In this document: in pieces, positions 24,489-37,054 of the stretch
How the letters are laid out: each line of letters begins with the position of its first letter
Position numbering within the stretch: position 1 is the stretch's first letter
NCBI GenBank assembly: GCA_025449115.1
Contig: JAHLKC010000132.1
Coordinates: 51,926-115,925 of the forward strand
Reading direction: 5' to 3'
Source: Chytridium lagenaria
Taxonomy: Eukaryota; Chytridiomycota; Chytridiomycetes; Chytridiales; Chytridiaceae
DNA length: 64,000 nt
Made by a program: the position numbers and the translations under genes
The notes under the pieces: model-generated
Database searches by the model: none
What the model saw: the letters and a program-made list of their open reading frames with translations, nothing else
Told to the model about the DNA's origin: nothing

Positions 24489-26743
24489 TCAATAGAACGT
24501 TGAGACCGGAGGTTTGGCTTCCACCAACCTCCAATGTGCAACCCTTGCCGTATGGATCTCTTCCTCTTTCACCTCCAACCCCTTCCGTCCATTCCGAACA
24601 GAGATCAATAACGCTATTTCTCCAGCAGACTTTGACGATGTTTCTCCAACTTTCACGATTGAGGCAACGCTTGAAGATGACCCGTTTCGTGTTGGTGTTG
24701 AGGGTAAGGAATCGGCGACAGAGGTGGAATCATCAGAGTCGGACGTGGAGGTACGAGTCATTGGTGGGAGGTTACCAGAGATGAGAAGGTTAGAGAGGGT
24801 GTCGGCGAAAGCGATTGGGGGTGGAGATGAGGGAGTCGGGTTGATAGGGAGGGATTGAATGATATGCCCATTCTCCGGAATGCCTCTCCTGCTGCGGCCA
24901 CAGTTGGGAAGCTATTTTCGGAAAAGAAAATATTTTAGAATGAAACACCGAAAAGAACAGGAGGTTACAAAAGACTTCTTAAAAATATTACCTTGGAAAA
25001 CGTGGAACATGTCAGTGTAAAGCTCAAGCTCTGATCGGCATCCACCTGCAACGGCGTTGGCGTGCAAACAAATGGCATCATCAGTCAACACCTCTGACTC
25101 GCCAGCTTGAATAAGAATGGGGCAAAGGCCGCTGAGGTCAGCGTGGATTGGGGAGAAGATGGGGTGGGTGTTGGGGACGGCGGGGTCAGATGCGACGCAT
25201 CGGATGGCCCATTCGATACCGCGAGGGTCGAGCGAAAGGAAATCGCTTGTTGCATTTCTGCGCCAAGAACCACCTTTCAAATCTGGAAGATTGGGTGAGC
25301 ATGTTGAATCGTAATAAAGAGACACAGGAAGACATACCGTTGTCGACAAAAGGTGATAGGAGAATGGCGCCAGAGGGCATGGGAAGTCCCAAAGCCTTCA
25401 AAGTAAGGAGAAGCTGCATACTAAGGCAGCCACCGCTAGAGTCTCCAGATATGACGATTTGAGAAGGCTTGAAACCGAAAACACCATTGCTCCTTCCTCA
25501 TCCGCAAAAAGTTTAGGGCCGATTTGCATTTTCTGCGAGTTTAGCAACGTGACCTCCGATTGTCGCAGTTGCAGGAATGTATTCGGGATCGAGAAGAGAA
25601 ATGTAGGCAGCAACTGCATCTTCAATAGCTTTCGGGAATGGGTTTTCGGGAGCGAGACGGTAGTCCAAGGCATAGACAGGACAGTCGGCCTCCTTGCTCA
25701 TCAGGGAGGTGATTCCGCGGTGAGACCGACAGCTCATAAAGATGTGGGCACCTATCGTGAGAGAGAAAGCGAGAATGAAGGTTAGGATGATGAGAAAGCG
25801 CGTCACAAGCGTGTCAATAACAAAAAAGAGAAATGATTCTTTGGGACACATCATTGGCAGATCTGGAATTCGGCCCGATCTAGCGCCACAAGGTGCTACA
25901 GCTCCGCAGCTTGTGTGACATTAGTCTAATTATCCGCACAGCCAATGTCCGTCCGGTGTCGAGTCGTTTTGAACAAGACGACGTAGAAAACATGAGGGAG
26001 ACAGAGACAGTGATGGAGAGCAAAAGGCGTGGGAAGGGAGGGGAAAATACTATGCGAAAATGGAGATGTGAGAACTAACCGCCGTGGAGATAGAGAATAA
26101 CACGAGTGTCGTCTTTGGGCCGGGGCGAAAGACTCTTGTGGATGACCCACTCTCCTCCGATTTTCCGATGAGGTTCCTTATGGATCGTAGACGTAGATAA
26201 GAGCGATGCGGACGATCCATCGGTCTTAATAGATGAAGCGAGGCCAGCTGCATGACGGACTGCGTTCGAGAGTAGTCGATCCTGCATAATATGGATATCC
26301 TCCTCGATGATGGTAGCCCCAGTTACAAATTTGGGAACCGACACATTGCTCACGAGCCGGGTAATGCCCATGCTGTGGTAGCCCTGAGGTGGGTTGCTAG
26401 TCATGAATGACTTGATGGCAGCCTGGTTGAGTAAGAAGTGTTTGTTCCAATCATTCAGTCGCTGATGTCATAATGGATGTGCAGGAGCAGAAAGAAAGTG
26501 AGGAACCAGCCCTACATGAGTGATAGAGGTGGCCAGATTCCAGGATTCCTTGACAGGCCCGTCAATTATGTGAGCGAGGATGGCGGTAGAGACGGCGACG
26601 GAAGAGGAGGCTGCGGTGATGGCAAGATGTAGAGGCAGGGGCAACGCATGGGAAATCTTCTCCAAGGTCTTTGTAGGGGCGGGAGGCTCAGGTAAATGTT
26701 TCTCTCCATCTCGTAATCGGTACGTTGAAGTGTATCGAGGCAT
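24489..26743 (-). CDS. HSL/GDXG-family alpha/beta hydrolase, copy 2
   Basis: Inverted paralogue of the preceding gene. It begins MPRYTSTYRLRDGEKHL at 26743, followed by a PLPLHLAITAASSSVAV membrane-associating segment. The HGG oxyanion motif ends an exon near 26088; the intron then enters at G|GT and gives HGGAHIFMSCRSHRG at about 25757-25730. DYRLAPE follows, then GDSSGG near 25440 and the acid region ILIQAGESEVLTDD, with the final His in MFHVFQ near 24995. The serine-rich C-terminal tail (24761-24489) ends similarly to copy 1, in ALLISVRNGRKGLEV versus AVVITVRNWGRVVEE. Frame breaks are seen near 25510 and 24790. Same predicted activity as copy 1: hydrolysis of carboxyl esters by Ser-Asp-His chemistry. 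Confidence 0.82.
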
Positions 26744-27173
26744 GATGGCGTGAGGTGTGCGTTAGTGATGTACGGAGAAGGTTGGAGCGGAAATGAAGTG
26801 GTTTGACTTCGTCGGTTTATATGAAACACTTTCTTTAAATGTTTTTATACTTTCCGGCTTGGATTGTGATATCCGAAAAGCTTCCGCAAAATGCGGGTGA
26901 ATTTTCTTTGAATCGAAAGGGCTCGCAAAAACATCCATTTCTCCGATCTTTTGTTATTCCTCAATGAATGACGGATGATTGGGCATGTTAAAGCCCTCGT
27001 TTGATTGGCTCTTCTTCGAGGTTCCAGAAACGCGTTATCACGTCTTTCTGCCAAGAATACAAGAAATACCTAACCTTCACAGACCCACTCCAACACTCAT
27101 CTCACATCCAAACACGACGTAGTATAGGACAACCTCTTTCAAGAAGTATACTGTCACCCTTCGACGCAGCGAT
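26744..27173. other. divergent promoter region, hydrolase copy 2 / formin
   Basis: 430 bp between two divergently transcribed genes. No strong TATA element. The formin start lies shortly after a pyrimidine/AC-rich leader. Confidence 0.5.
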
Positions 27174-30100
27174 ATGGATAAACTGTTTGCGCGGAAAAAG
27201 ACAGTCAAAATCGATAAGTCCGTCGATGGTGGGGCACAGCTGACGGTCCCTTCACCGTCGTCATCATCATGGGGTATTCCACATTCAAAGAGCAGGGAAA
27301 AGATTGCCACCAATACAAACATAGTCAAGGAGACTATGCCGTCTGACGCTATCATCAACCAGCAGTTTGAAAACTTTTTGGTAATGTGCCGTTCCAAGCT
27401 GCTTCATGTACAACGATGGATCGGTGGATAGAGGTTGGATAAGGCCTCGCGATAATTCCGTCATCCAATGCTGCGCTACGGAGACTGGCACCTTTTTTAT
27501 TTGCCTCCGCAAAAACTTTTATCTTATTTCTAATTAGGCTGATATGGCACTTCCCACGGCAAGAATGGATCAAATGAGACTCATGAGCTCGGAGCGAAAG
27601 TGGATGCTTCTGCTTCAGCAGCAAGCTAAGCTGGTATGATGTGACTTTATGGCTTGAGCTTTCCCATTTCGATCCCCAATTTTTGATTAATGCCTATTCA
27701 ACGAATCTGCTGAAATGCATGTGACGTTAAATATCCTTCTCTTCAACGCTATTTAATAATTTCTTTCCTATTCTCACGTGTTTATGCTTTTATTATTTTT
27801 CTCTCACTTCTACATAGGGGAATGGTGAGGCAGTAGTATCGCCCACGCAGGAGCCTCAAGTGTATGTCGATATCCTCAACAACAACTCCAACTCTCCCGC
27901 AGAGCTTGCCAAGGATCTTCAAAGTCTTGAGGTTTCTTTGCGGACGGAACCTATCAAGTATGTCCGCTTTGCCCCTTTCTTTTTCCCGTATATATTCAAT
28001 GGATAACATACGCCGACTCTTATTCACGTTTTTTCTTTTAGCTGGGTTAAGGAGTTCGTTCGCGCAGGTGGATTAGATGCTCTTATATCTCAGCTTCAGC
28101 GGCTGTTCCAAAAGTCAAAGTAAGCCGCCTATTATATATATATCACATACAAAAGCTCTTACAAAATGCCTTTGTGTCAGCCCGTCGCAGATTGAGAAGG
28201 ACTGCCAACTATACAGCATACGTGCGATGAAGGCCCAATTAAACAATACTTTTGGCCTTCAAGCTGCTATTAATCATGCAGAGGGTGTTCGATCTCTTGC
28301 GTTCGGTTTAGGGTGTCCGTCACTTCGTATTCAAACCTTACCATCGAGGTTTTGGCTGCAGTGTGTTTTGTACCTCCCCGCGGACACGCCATGATTCTTG
28401 AAGCACTTACAGCCGTTAAGAAAGGGCAAGAAAGGGGAAGGTTTCAATCTTTGATTGACGTAATGGAGAAAGGTAAAGAGGAGTCGGAGTCTGCTCAGTA
28501 TCTTGAATATCAGGTGAGGAGATTCGTTTAAAATCAGAAAACATGCCAACTTATATGACAGATTTCATGTATGACATTTATCAACGCCATCGTAAACTCA
28601 CCCGAGGATCTTGCCTTTCGCGTAACCCTCCGGAACGAGTTCATGGATCTTGGAATCGCTCAGTTGCTCCCTGTAAGTATACCCTTTACAGCTCCCTATA
28701 AGTATTGAAAAATAACTAATTCAATTAGTCTCTCCGAGAAATCAACTCCGAGGAACTTAATACACAACTCAACATCTTTGAAGAGGAAGGCGCTTATGAT
28801 TTTGAGCTTCTTGCTGAGAGGCTTCAAGCGGAAGCAATAGAGTTTAGGGATGTTGATGAAGTATTTGAATGTCTTAGGGAGAGACTTGAGGATACCGAAT
28901 GCTCACCGTTCCTCCTAAGTATTATTCAGTCCCTTGCATTGCTTCCTTTAGACAAAGGGAGAAGGTGAGTATTCAAAATAGTTTTCGTCTTGCGTATTAT
29001 TTAGTGCCTTTTGTTTAACCAATCTTTAGGAAAAAGTATTGGCAACTCGCCAATGAAGTCATCCGCGAAATTACGCTTCAACGGCACGGCATCAACCCCG
29101 ATATTGCCCGTCTTCAATTGAACCTTTCCCTCTTTATCGACGGTATCGTTGCCACCCAATCTTCTTCATCCGTCTCCAACCTATCCCAGCAGCGTCCCTC
29201 TGAAACAAGGAGGTATAGCAGGGAGGCTAAAAAGGAGCATCGCGCCTCTACAAAGATTGCTGAAGCTGAGGCCAAGTTGGTGGAATCGGCGAGTAGAGTG
29301 AAGCAATTGGAGACAGAGGTGACCGCTTTGAGAGAAAAGGAAATGAAGGCACGGACACAGGAACAGGAGGAAGTGAGAAGGTTGAAGAAGGAGGTGGCGG
29401 ATTTGAATGCAAAGGTTGCAGAGTTGAGCGTGAAAAAGGCACCGGAGAATGGTATAAGACAACAAATTAATACGCCCTACATTTGACACTAACAAATTTA
29501 ATCTAGCTGCGCCAAACCAGACGGTCGCTATCGAGGTAAATAATTATTTGTTTAACTTTGCTGTTCTTTTGCTGATACTTGATTCTCCTTCTCATTCCAG
29601 ACTTCAGAAGCCTCGGCTCCGGAACCACGCAAAGCCCTCAACAACCTCCTGTCAAAGGCCTTTAAGGGAAGCTCTCATAGCCGCGAGAACTCCCAATCCG
29701 GCAACCAATTTCACAGTAGACACACCTCAGAAAACCCTTCCAACGTTCCAGCGTCCGCACCTCCACAGCTTCTTCGTGGCCTCTCCAAAGTCGCAGCCCC
29801 TCCTACTCCAAACAAGCCTGCCAACAAAAAGGGAAAACCCCTTGCTAATACTAACGCGGTCGATTCGCTCCCCTCCGAACCGTCTTCCATCACTCTCGCA
29901 CCCGCACCTCCCCACCTCCCCCACCAGCTCCTCCTCGCTCTGCAAAGCCCGACGGAGCTTTACCGGCTCTTTCTCTCGCTCCTCCCCCTCCTCCTCCCCC
30001 TCCGCCCACAGCAGGTAACCCTCCTCCACCTCCTCCCCCACCTCCCGGAAAATTCACACCGGGCGGTACCCCTCCACCACCCCCACCTCCTTCAACCCTC

Positions 30101-32080
30101 ACACTCGATACCTCATCTTTCCCCGCCAAACAAAAAATCGCACCAAGCGTCAAGATGCGTCCGATCGTGTGGAACAAGATCGCGCCGCAACAGGTCAATT
30201 CGACTGTGTGGAAGCAGCTTGCTGAGAAGAGGGATGGTGAGGAGAGATTGAGGAAGGAGAAGGTGGATGTTAGGGAATTAGAGGAGCTGTTTGGGGTAGC
30301 GACGACTAAGAACGTGGATGAGGATACTGGAACGCTGAGTGCGTCTTTGGGATCTTTGGAGAAATTGGCGGCGTCACCTAATAAGAAGCAGGCCGTGACT
30401 CTCATTGATGCGAAAAAACAGAACAATTGCTGTACGTTTTTAGTCTTCAGGACTTGAATGCCCCCCTTATTGCAAAATTAACATCATCCTTAACTAGGTA
30501 TCATGCTTGGTCGCATCAAGCATAAATTTTCAGAGATACGCGATGCTGTTCTTTCCGTAGACGAATCCATTCTCACCGAAACTATTGTCAAGCAGTTTAT
30601 CGCGTTTATCCCTACCGAGGAAGAAGTTGGGGTTATCCGTGATTTTATTGAAGAAGGTGGAGGTGCACCTGCGGATCGTCTTAAGGAGCTCGGAAAGGCA
30701 GAGCAGTTCTTCTATGAGGTATAAATCTTTAGGATTTCTTTTGATAGTACTAATTTATTGCAGATGTCGAAGATTCCGAGATATCAAAATCGGTTGAATG
30801 CTATTTACTTCAAGTTTAGGTTTTCAGAGAGGTTGGAGGAACTAAAGCCGGTAAGTACTTTGTACTTTATACCTCAAAACTCTGTTTAAACAGTCACCTA
30901 ACAAAATCAACAAAGAACATTCTCGCTCTCCTCAACGCTTCCAAGCAGATTAAGGAGAGCAAAAAGCTCTCCAAGCTTATGGAGCTCATCCTTGTGATCG
31001 GGAACTATATGAACGGAGATTCGTTCCGAGGGGGCGCTTATGGATTCTCCATTGATACCCTCCTTAAGGTACCTCCTAATTTATTAATTCAAACATTTAA
31101 CACAATGTACAGCTCGGAGAAACCAAAACGACGTCTGGAAAGACGTTCCTGCATTATCTTTCCACCTTGATCGAGAAGAAAGCACCAGAGTGCAAGGATT
31201 TGTTGGTGGAACTCACGCAGATTGAGAAGGCTTCAAAGAGTGGGTTTGACACGTCCAATTATGTTTGTTTGCTGAATGTTTGCTTGAAACAGCCTCTCTT
31301 GCTCAAGTCAACCAAGATATCGCTGAGTTGGTGAAAGGATTTAGAGATCTGGAATCTGAGATCAAAATTCAAGAGCAGGGTCAACGTCAACCGAACGATC
31401 GTTTCATTGAAGTGTTTTCTGTAAGTCCCTTAAGTGGCCTACAATGACTTATCATACCATATAAAAGGCTTTTGTCCAGCAATTTCGTGAACCCTTCTTA
31501 GACGTTCAAGGTAAAAAGTCTGACGCAGAGACAGCGTTCAAGAGTGCGGTTGAATTTTTTGGGGAAGACGTGAAGTCAGCTACTCCCGAGTCGTTCTTTA
31601 GTGTTTTCTGGAAGTTTGGGTGTGATCTTGAGGTGAGAGTTGCCTTTAAAAAGTTTTGTTCTGACCATGCTCGCAGAGGGCGAGAAAGGACGTGGAGCGA
31701 GAGGCGGAGCTTCAGAAGAAGGCAGCTGGACGTGCTGAAAAGATGAAGAGTGGGCTGGGAGTCGCGAAGAGCACGTCGGTTGAAGTGTTGTCGAGTGAGC
31801 CACAGGAAGCATCGTTAAATAGCAAGAAGGTATAGCTCTTCAAACTATCAACTTGAAGGGGCATAGAGTAGAATACTAATTTCTTTATTCAAAGTTTTCT
31901 CGAAGCCAGGATATTCTCAACTCGGAACGCAAAGGAGTCATAGACGATCTCATCTCTTCGCTCAAGACGGGAGAGATGTACAGGGCAAAGCTAAAGCACC
32001 GCAGCGTTGCGCCAGCTTCCATGTATGGAAGTTCGAGAACGGCATTTGGCGACGAGGAGGTCACCAACAGCCAAGCGTAG
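27174..32080 (+). CDS. Diaphanous-related formin
   Basis: Actin nucleator and elongator controlled by Rho GTPases. Domain order is complete. The start at 27174 gives MDKLFARKK. A GBD/FH3 armadillo-like region follows at about 27350-29150 (WVKEFVRAGGLDALISQL; NAIVNSPEDLAFRVTLRNEF). A coiled coil lies at 29210-29450, then a proline-rich FH1 at about 29930-30090. FH2 runs 30150-31800, with MRPIVWNKI (VKMRPIVWNKI core) and GNYMN, the conserved GNYMN/LNxG-type motif. The C-terminal tail at 31895-32030 contains GVIDDLISSLKTGEMY, fitting the diaphanous autoregulatory domain (DAD) that binds the FH3 region and keeps the protein closed. More than ten short introns are present. Frame breaks occur in FH1 and near 28320. 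The presence of both GBD/FH3 and DAD supports autoinhibition relieved by Rho-GTP. It would act at polarised growth sites or cytokinetic rings. Confidence 0.9.
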
Positions 32081-32234
32081 TGAGTGACGAGGAAATATAA
32101 TTGTTTTGAGGCATTCAAACGTATAAAATTATTCAATTCGTTTTTACACCCATTTAATAGTTTTACATGAAAAGGAATAATAATGTTTTACTTTACGTAC
32201 AGAAGAAAACGCAAAGGATAAAAGGGAATTTGCC

Positions 32235-32244
32235 TATATAAATA
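32235..32244 (+). promoter_or_regulatory. TATA-box candidate for bicupin gene
   Basis: TATATAAATA sits 77 bp upstream of the proposed ATG at 32321, a plausible spacing for a fungal core promoter. Confidence 0.5.
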
Positions 32245-32320
32245 TAGCCGCACTTGAATTGTCCTGATGCTTGCCCTATTCTTGTACAACAATAACCCTT
32301 ACATACCCATCCCAAAAAAC

Positions 32321-33445
32321 ATGACGGCCAGCCTTCAACCATCGTCCATCAAAGGAGCTCAGATCGTCGTTCCATGTGGCGATGGGCTCTTGACTCCAAC
32401 ACTTGATTTCTTTATGAAAGACCTGGGATTCAAGGTGTCCACCATATTCCCTGCGGACGAACCGAAGATTGCCGTCATCTTTGGGCATGGCCTTTGCCTT
32501 CGTCTAGTGGAAGAAGCTGCCGTCGGTGCCAAAAGCACTCACGAGCTCCATATTCTCTGCAACATAGAATCACTATCACCTGATGCTCCCACAGTCTTGA
32601 CTGCTCCAAATGGAATGCGTGTAGTGTTGGTGGAAGCCGAGCCGAAGTTTGAAGTACAAGAGATCAAGGTTCAGAAGGTCATTATGAACGCTGCTTACAC
32701 CGCGGCTGACCATCATGACGAATGGGTTGTGGGAAGGGCTGGTATGCAATACAAGGACCTCATTCCAGGGAGACTTGACGGTGCTGTAATTGCTTCCATC
32801 ATAAAGATTCCGACTGGTGGGCCTGTCCCCGACTACGCTCACTTCCATCTCATTCGCTTCCAAATTATTTTCTGCCGCCAAGGATGGGTCAAGGTGGTCT
32901 ATGAAGACCAAGGAGAGCCCTTTATTTTGTATCCAGGAGACGCTGTTCTCCAACCTCCCGGCATTCGACACCAAGTACTTGAATCATCAGACGCTCTTGA
33001 GGTCGTGGAGATCTCTGCTCCTGCTGTGCATGCGACGCACGCAGATCATTCTATTATACTCCCGACTGGCAAACATCTGCCTGACCGTGTGTACGGAAAT
33101 GGCCAATGCTTCACAAGACACATTTCTTCACAAGCGTCCATCGATAAGGGCAGTTTGACTGGGTGGGACGTTGAGACGACAGGGATTGGGAAGGCTTCGA
33201 ATGGTGAGGTTGGGCTAAGGATTTTGCGTTCTCAGCCGGTAGAGGCGGGTGAACGCCTTACCTTGAAGCACGGCGGGGAGATGAAGTTTTTTGTCGTGTT
33301 GGAGGGAGCTGGCGTCTTGTCTGGGCAGGGATTCTCTGCGAAAGTGGTACGGGACGACAGCTTTGCCCTACCTGCCGATGAGACCTTTGAACTCACTGTC
33401 GAGGCCAGCATGACGGTCATGGAAGTCAGTGTTCCTGTTATGTAA
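32321..33445 (+). CDS. intronless bicupin protein with N-terminal VOC-like segment
   Basis: A single uninterrupted frame of 374 residues from the Met at 32321. An upstream in-frame Met at 32267 is less likely because it falls between the TATA candidate and this Met. Residues 1-80 (LTPTLDFFMKDLGFKV, IAVIFGHGLCLRL) resemble the first half of a glyoxalase/VOC fold. The first cupin follows with PVPDYAHFH, FQIIFCRQGWVKVVYED and YPGDAVLQPPGIRHQV; the His residues fit the cupin metal-ligand positions. The second cupin is near the C-terminus (LKHGGEMKFFVVLEGAGVLSGQ, DDSFALPAD) and lacks the full set of metal ligands, so it may be structural. Reaction unknown; dioxygenase or isomerase chemistry is typical of bicupins. 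The lack of introns and of frame breaks is unlike every neighbour. Confidence 0.75.
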   Translation: MTASLQPSSIKGAQIVVPCGDGLLTPTLDFFMKDLGFKVSTIFPADEPKIAVIFGHGLCLRLVEEAAVGAKSTHELHILCNIESLSPDAPTVLTAPNGMRVVLVEAEPKFEVQEIKVQKVIMNAAYTAADHHDEWVVGRAGMQYKDLIPGRLDGAVIASIIKIPTGGPVPDYAHFHLIRFQIIFCRQGWVKVVYEDQGEPFILYPGDAVLQPPGIRHQVLESSDALEVVEISAPAVHATHADHSIILPTGKHLPDRVYGNGQCFTRHISSQASIDKGSLTGWDVETTGIGKASNGEVGLRILRSQPVEAGERLTLKHGGEMKFFVVLEGAGVLSGQGFSAKVVRDDSFALPADETFELTVEASMTVMEVSVPVM

Positions 33446-34269
33446 TTCAATACAAAGCGCTTTAGTACCTAGATAGTCTATCATACAAGCGGCGTGGGAA
33501 GGGACAGTACCAGCAGGGGAGAGATCACAAGGTGAGCTAGGCGGAGCTTTAAAACCATATATTTTCGGAGATGAATGAAAGAAAGGTCAAAGTTAGGGCT
33601 CCGATTCCCAATGGCGACAAGCGCTGGTTTGACGTGAGTGTTAAGTCGAGGTATCTGTGACAGTCCTCTGGTGCAGCAGGTGTGAACCTATGCCATATGG
33701 TGGTGAGGTTGTGAGAGTACTACCACAGCTGCAATTGAGGGCCATAATTCAAAGCCGGTCCTTCTCCCTTGTGAGTGAAAAGACCAAATTGGCCGTTGTT
33801 GGAGATGCTCAACCTGCCCTTCCCTCTCAGAGACTAGCACAAAGGACAGAGGGCGTGTCGATCAGAAGAATGAGAATGGCTTTGATTCGGAACACTTGGA
33901 AATAAAACGCGTCAATTGAAAGCGCATCTTTCAGAAATCCTTTATTCCCCCCTCAATCCGGCCCTCTGCGCACATTCGCTGCACAAACCCAACAAATCAC
34001 TACTTCCTCCTGCCCATACATTACATCGTCCCCCTCAGCAATCACGCAAGTACATCCAGCGCGCAACCCCTCGACTATTGAGCCAGTCAGCCAGGTAAGA
34101 GGAAGCTGTCGAAAAAAGAGCAAAATGTCACCCCCTTTTTGGCGGAGTGTTTTTTTGATCCTTTTTTCTCAATTCATTTCCTCCTCCTCGAATATATCGA
34201 TATTGGTCTTTCTTCCCCTTTCTCGCCTCTTTTCCCCAAGCGTCAAACACCTCCGACGACACCACTTGA
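33446..34269. other. intergenic region
   Basis: Upstream region of the homeodomain gene. The stretch 33900-34260 is pyrimidine-rich, as in fungal 5' leaders. The small open frames here show no recognisable motif. Confidence 0.5.
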
Positions 34270-36210
34270 ATGTCTCCTCCGTCAAAGGACGTCGTGGTTG
34301 CCGCTAATGCCGTGCACGGCGCTGGCATCAACTTGCTCGCACCTCTTGCGCAAGAGCATGAGGAGTGCGAGCAGATCCTCCTCATGACACAGATGCTCAT
34401 GTCAATGGCCAACAGCAAACCTTCCGCTCCGCCTGCCAACCCTTCTCCATCAACCCTCGTACCTTCGACTGTCACCCCTTTCTTGACACCGCGGATCAGC
34501 ATGAAAGGGCTGGAAACTCCAATGAGAGACACCCATCATGATCTCTCATCTCTCACAAGCATTTCACCTCCGCTCTCCCCTCTTCTCCCTGCCTGCCGAA
34601 ACGCTGTCACCCTCCGCCCAGCATGACAGCTACTCTCGCGAAGATTCTTACCGAGGAGCATCGGATTCAGGACTCGACCTTCCTGATGCTGTGACAACCA
34701 AGCTCATAAGGGATAGCTCAGAGGAAGGAGCGGAGCCGCCAAGTTTGACAGAGCCGAGGTGTGCTAGGGAGGCAGCGGCGAGAGCATTCATCACCCCAAT
34801 AACTACAACTGTGAATACGGCGGCACCGTCACCGGATGCTGACTTGATGCTTCTTTCAAGATACGCAGAATCTGAGCTGGTACGTCCTGATTCGCAGATT
34901 TCCCATGCATTTGCATGTTGTCCTCATAACCCTTTTTTTGCTAACGCGCTACTCTTTATGACAGGCTTCCTCCAGCAGTGACGGTAACTTGGGGACAGGA
35001 GAGTTCACGCCCACCTCCTCACAGGATGATGAAGATGAGGATGTATATGAGCGACAGCGGTCACCCATCTCAGGATTCAATGCTCTTGTCAAGGTGGCCG
35101 AGGAGATACTAGGCAACAACTCGGCATCGCCAGAAAGCTTCTACCATGATTATAGCGACGATGCGAGTGGTCAGTCTTCCACCTTGACACAAAACTCGCT
35201 TCCCATTAATGTGGTCGGAACACTTCCCACAATGCAAATGAACATGGATTCGCAGTTTGTAGGATCACCTCAGAACTCTTACAACATGCAATACTGGCAG
35301 CAGTTTGCAAGACAGGGCCACCAAGGCTCACCTCCTCACATTGTTCAACAACCCTATTTCCCAGCCCATTGCAGCAACATGCAGACCGATACCCAAACCA
35401 TTAAAATACCCTCCGCCGTCGCGCCTCGCGCCCCGACCCTAAGAACCCCGACTACACCCAGTGCCTATAGCTCTTTTGACGGAAGGCTTAACAACGCATA
35501 CGAAGACCGCCAAATGCCTGGCATGACCTCCTCTTTTCCTTACGTTAATGGATACCACTCTCACTTTCATCACTCTGGCCCATGTGCAGACGAAGGATGC
35601 ATCCAACCCCTTACTGCCCCGCTCACCCCGCTTCAGTCAAGCCTGACCGTCGGAAATCCTATTGACTTGGCTGCTGCCGCTGCTGTGGCGAGTCTCGGGG
35701 GCAGCACCTTTTCAAACAACCCCGTCTATGGATCATCTCACCACAAGTACCAGCCTTTGTCAGAGTCGGAGTTGACGGCCGATGGTGCCGGCACCTCGTC
35801 AAAGAGAGGGAGGAAGCGGGAAGACGCCACCAAGTGATTTCCATTCTTCTTCATCGCTTGAGACTGTGGATGAGGAAGGTGAGGGCGGTTCGGATGGTCC
35901 TGAGAAGAAGAAGGGGGATGGATCAAAGAAGAGTTTGGGTGCGGGTGGCATTAAGGCGAGGCCAAACTTCCCTCCTGATGTGCTCAAGATGCTTACTGGT
36001 TGGTTGAATGCCAACCTTGGGCACCCGTATCCGCCACAGGAGGTGAAGCATCAGTTGGCAAAGGACACTGGCCTGAAACTTAAGCAGGTGGTGTGTTTTC
36101 TTCATGTTTACAGCTATTATAACTTTAACTTGCTGTTCACACATCTAACTTCATCTCTTCATCAGGTGAACGACTGGTTCATCAATGCTCGCAGGCGCCG
36201 ACTTTCATAA
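34270..36210 (+). CDS. TALE-class homeodomain transcription factor
   Basis: A long Ser/Thr/Pro-rich, probably disordered N-terminal region (34270-35870) precedes a C-terminal homeodomain at about 35960-36207. The homeodomain contains the loop-1 three-residue extension seen as LGHPYP (TALE class) and recognition helix WFINARRR. An intron at about 36088-36165 interrupts the homeodomain just before helix 3, with Q|VNDWFIN joined in frame. A smaller intron lies near 34880-34964. Frame breaks occur near 34590 and 35820. It is expected to bind DNA in the nucleus. Fungal TALE proteins include mating-type and developmental regulators, but no mating locus partner gene is visible nearby, so I do not assign that role. 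Start Met at 34270 follows a long pyrimidine-rich leader. Confidence 0.85.
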
Positions 36211-37054
36211 GTGCAGTAATAGTCGACGATATCCATTCTTCCGACCCCGCCTTTCCCCTCCGATATCCTTTCAACATCACCCAATTCAACAAAATATGTT
36301 TATAGCTTTATTGTGTTCCCCTTCATCCCCTCTTCTCCTCTAGTCTTGACGTCCATTTTTTTCTCTTAGAGGTGTGTTGTTTCCAGATCTTAGATATTCC
36401 CTTCACCCCCCCTCTCTTTCCCTCTTATTTTTTTTATCTTCATATCCCTTATTTAATATGTTCATCTTTGACAAACTTGTGTGTATTGCTGTCTTTGCAT
36501 TCACTGCTTTGTTTTGTCGACACTTCGGTAGTCTGATATCCCCCTCCACCCCCGTTCTTGTATTTGCATACTTTTTTTTAACGTCCTGTTTTATTTTTCT
36601 ATTGTCCATGTCCTCCCAAACCCCCTCTCTTCTCCCCATTTTCATTCAGCTTTCCTGTTTTGAAAAGTGTAATTTAATTAAGTTATGGATTTGATGTTTA
36701 TGAATATTGATGCGTTTTTTTTGGTAAAATGTAGCTTTGTTAATCTGTGAATTGGGTATTCAAAACCAGCAAATAGTGTTGTGCGTGAAAAGAGTTTGGG
36801 ATGGAGAATCCCCCTTTGAAAGAGGCAGCGACAAAATGATAAGCGAAAAGGAAATATTGATTGTATAGTGAAAATGAAAAATTGGCGAGGGCGCTTTTCA
36901 GGTGCCTCTTCAACCAAGAAAAATGTTGAGGTACGTACAGTCAGAAAAGAAAATGGACAACAATAATAATGAGAGAAACCTGAAATCAGGTGAAAGGTAG
37001 ACAGCCAAAGCGAACAAACGAAAGCATAAAAGGGTCAAAAGAAGAAAAGTAATC
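36211..37054. other. spacer between convergent genes
   Basis: T-rich on the left and A-rich on the right, as expected for two convergent 3' ends. No gene is supported; the open frames are hydrophobic T-run artefacts. Confidence 0.5.

Noticed and set aside
29890..30426. Gly-rich minus-strand frame
   Set aside because: Reverse complement of the formin FH1 proline codons.
33657..33905. 82-residue plus-strand frame
   Set aside because: No recognisable domain, start context or splice extension.
34270..36210. Mating-type locus assignment for the homeodomain gene
   Set aside because: No second homeodomain, HMG-box, pheromone or receptor gene is present nearby.
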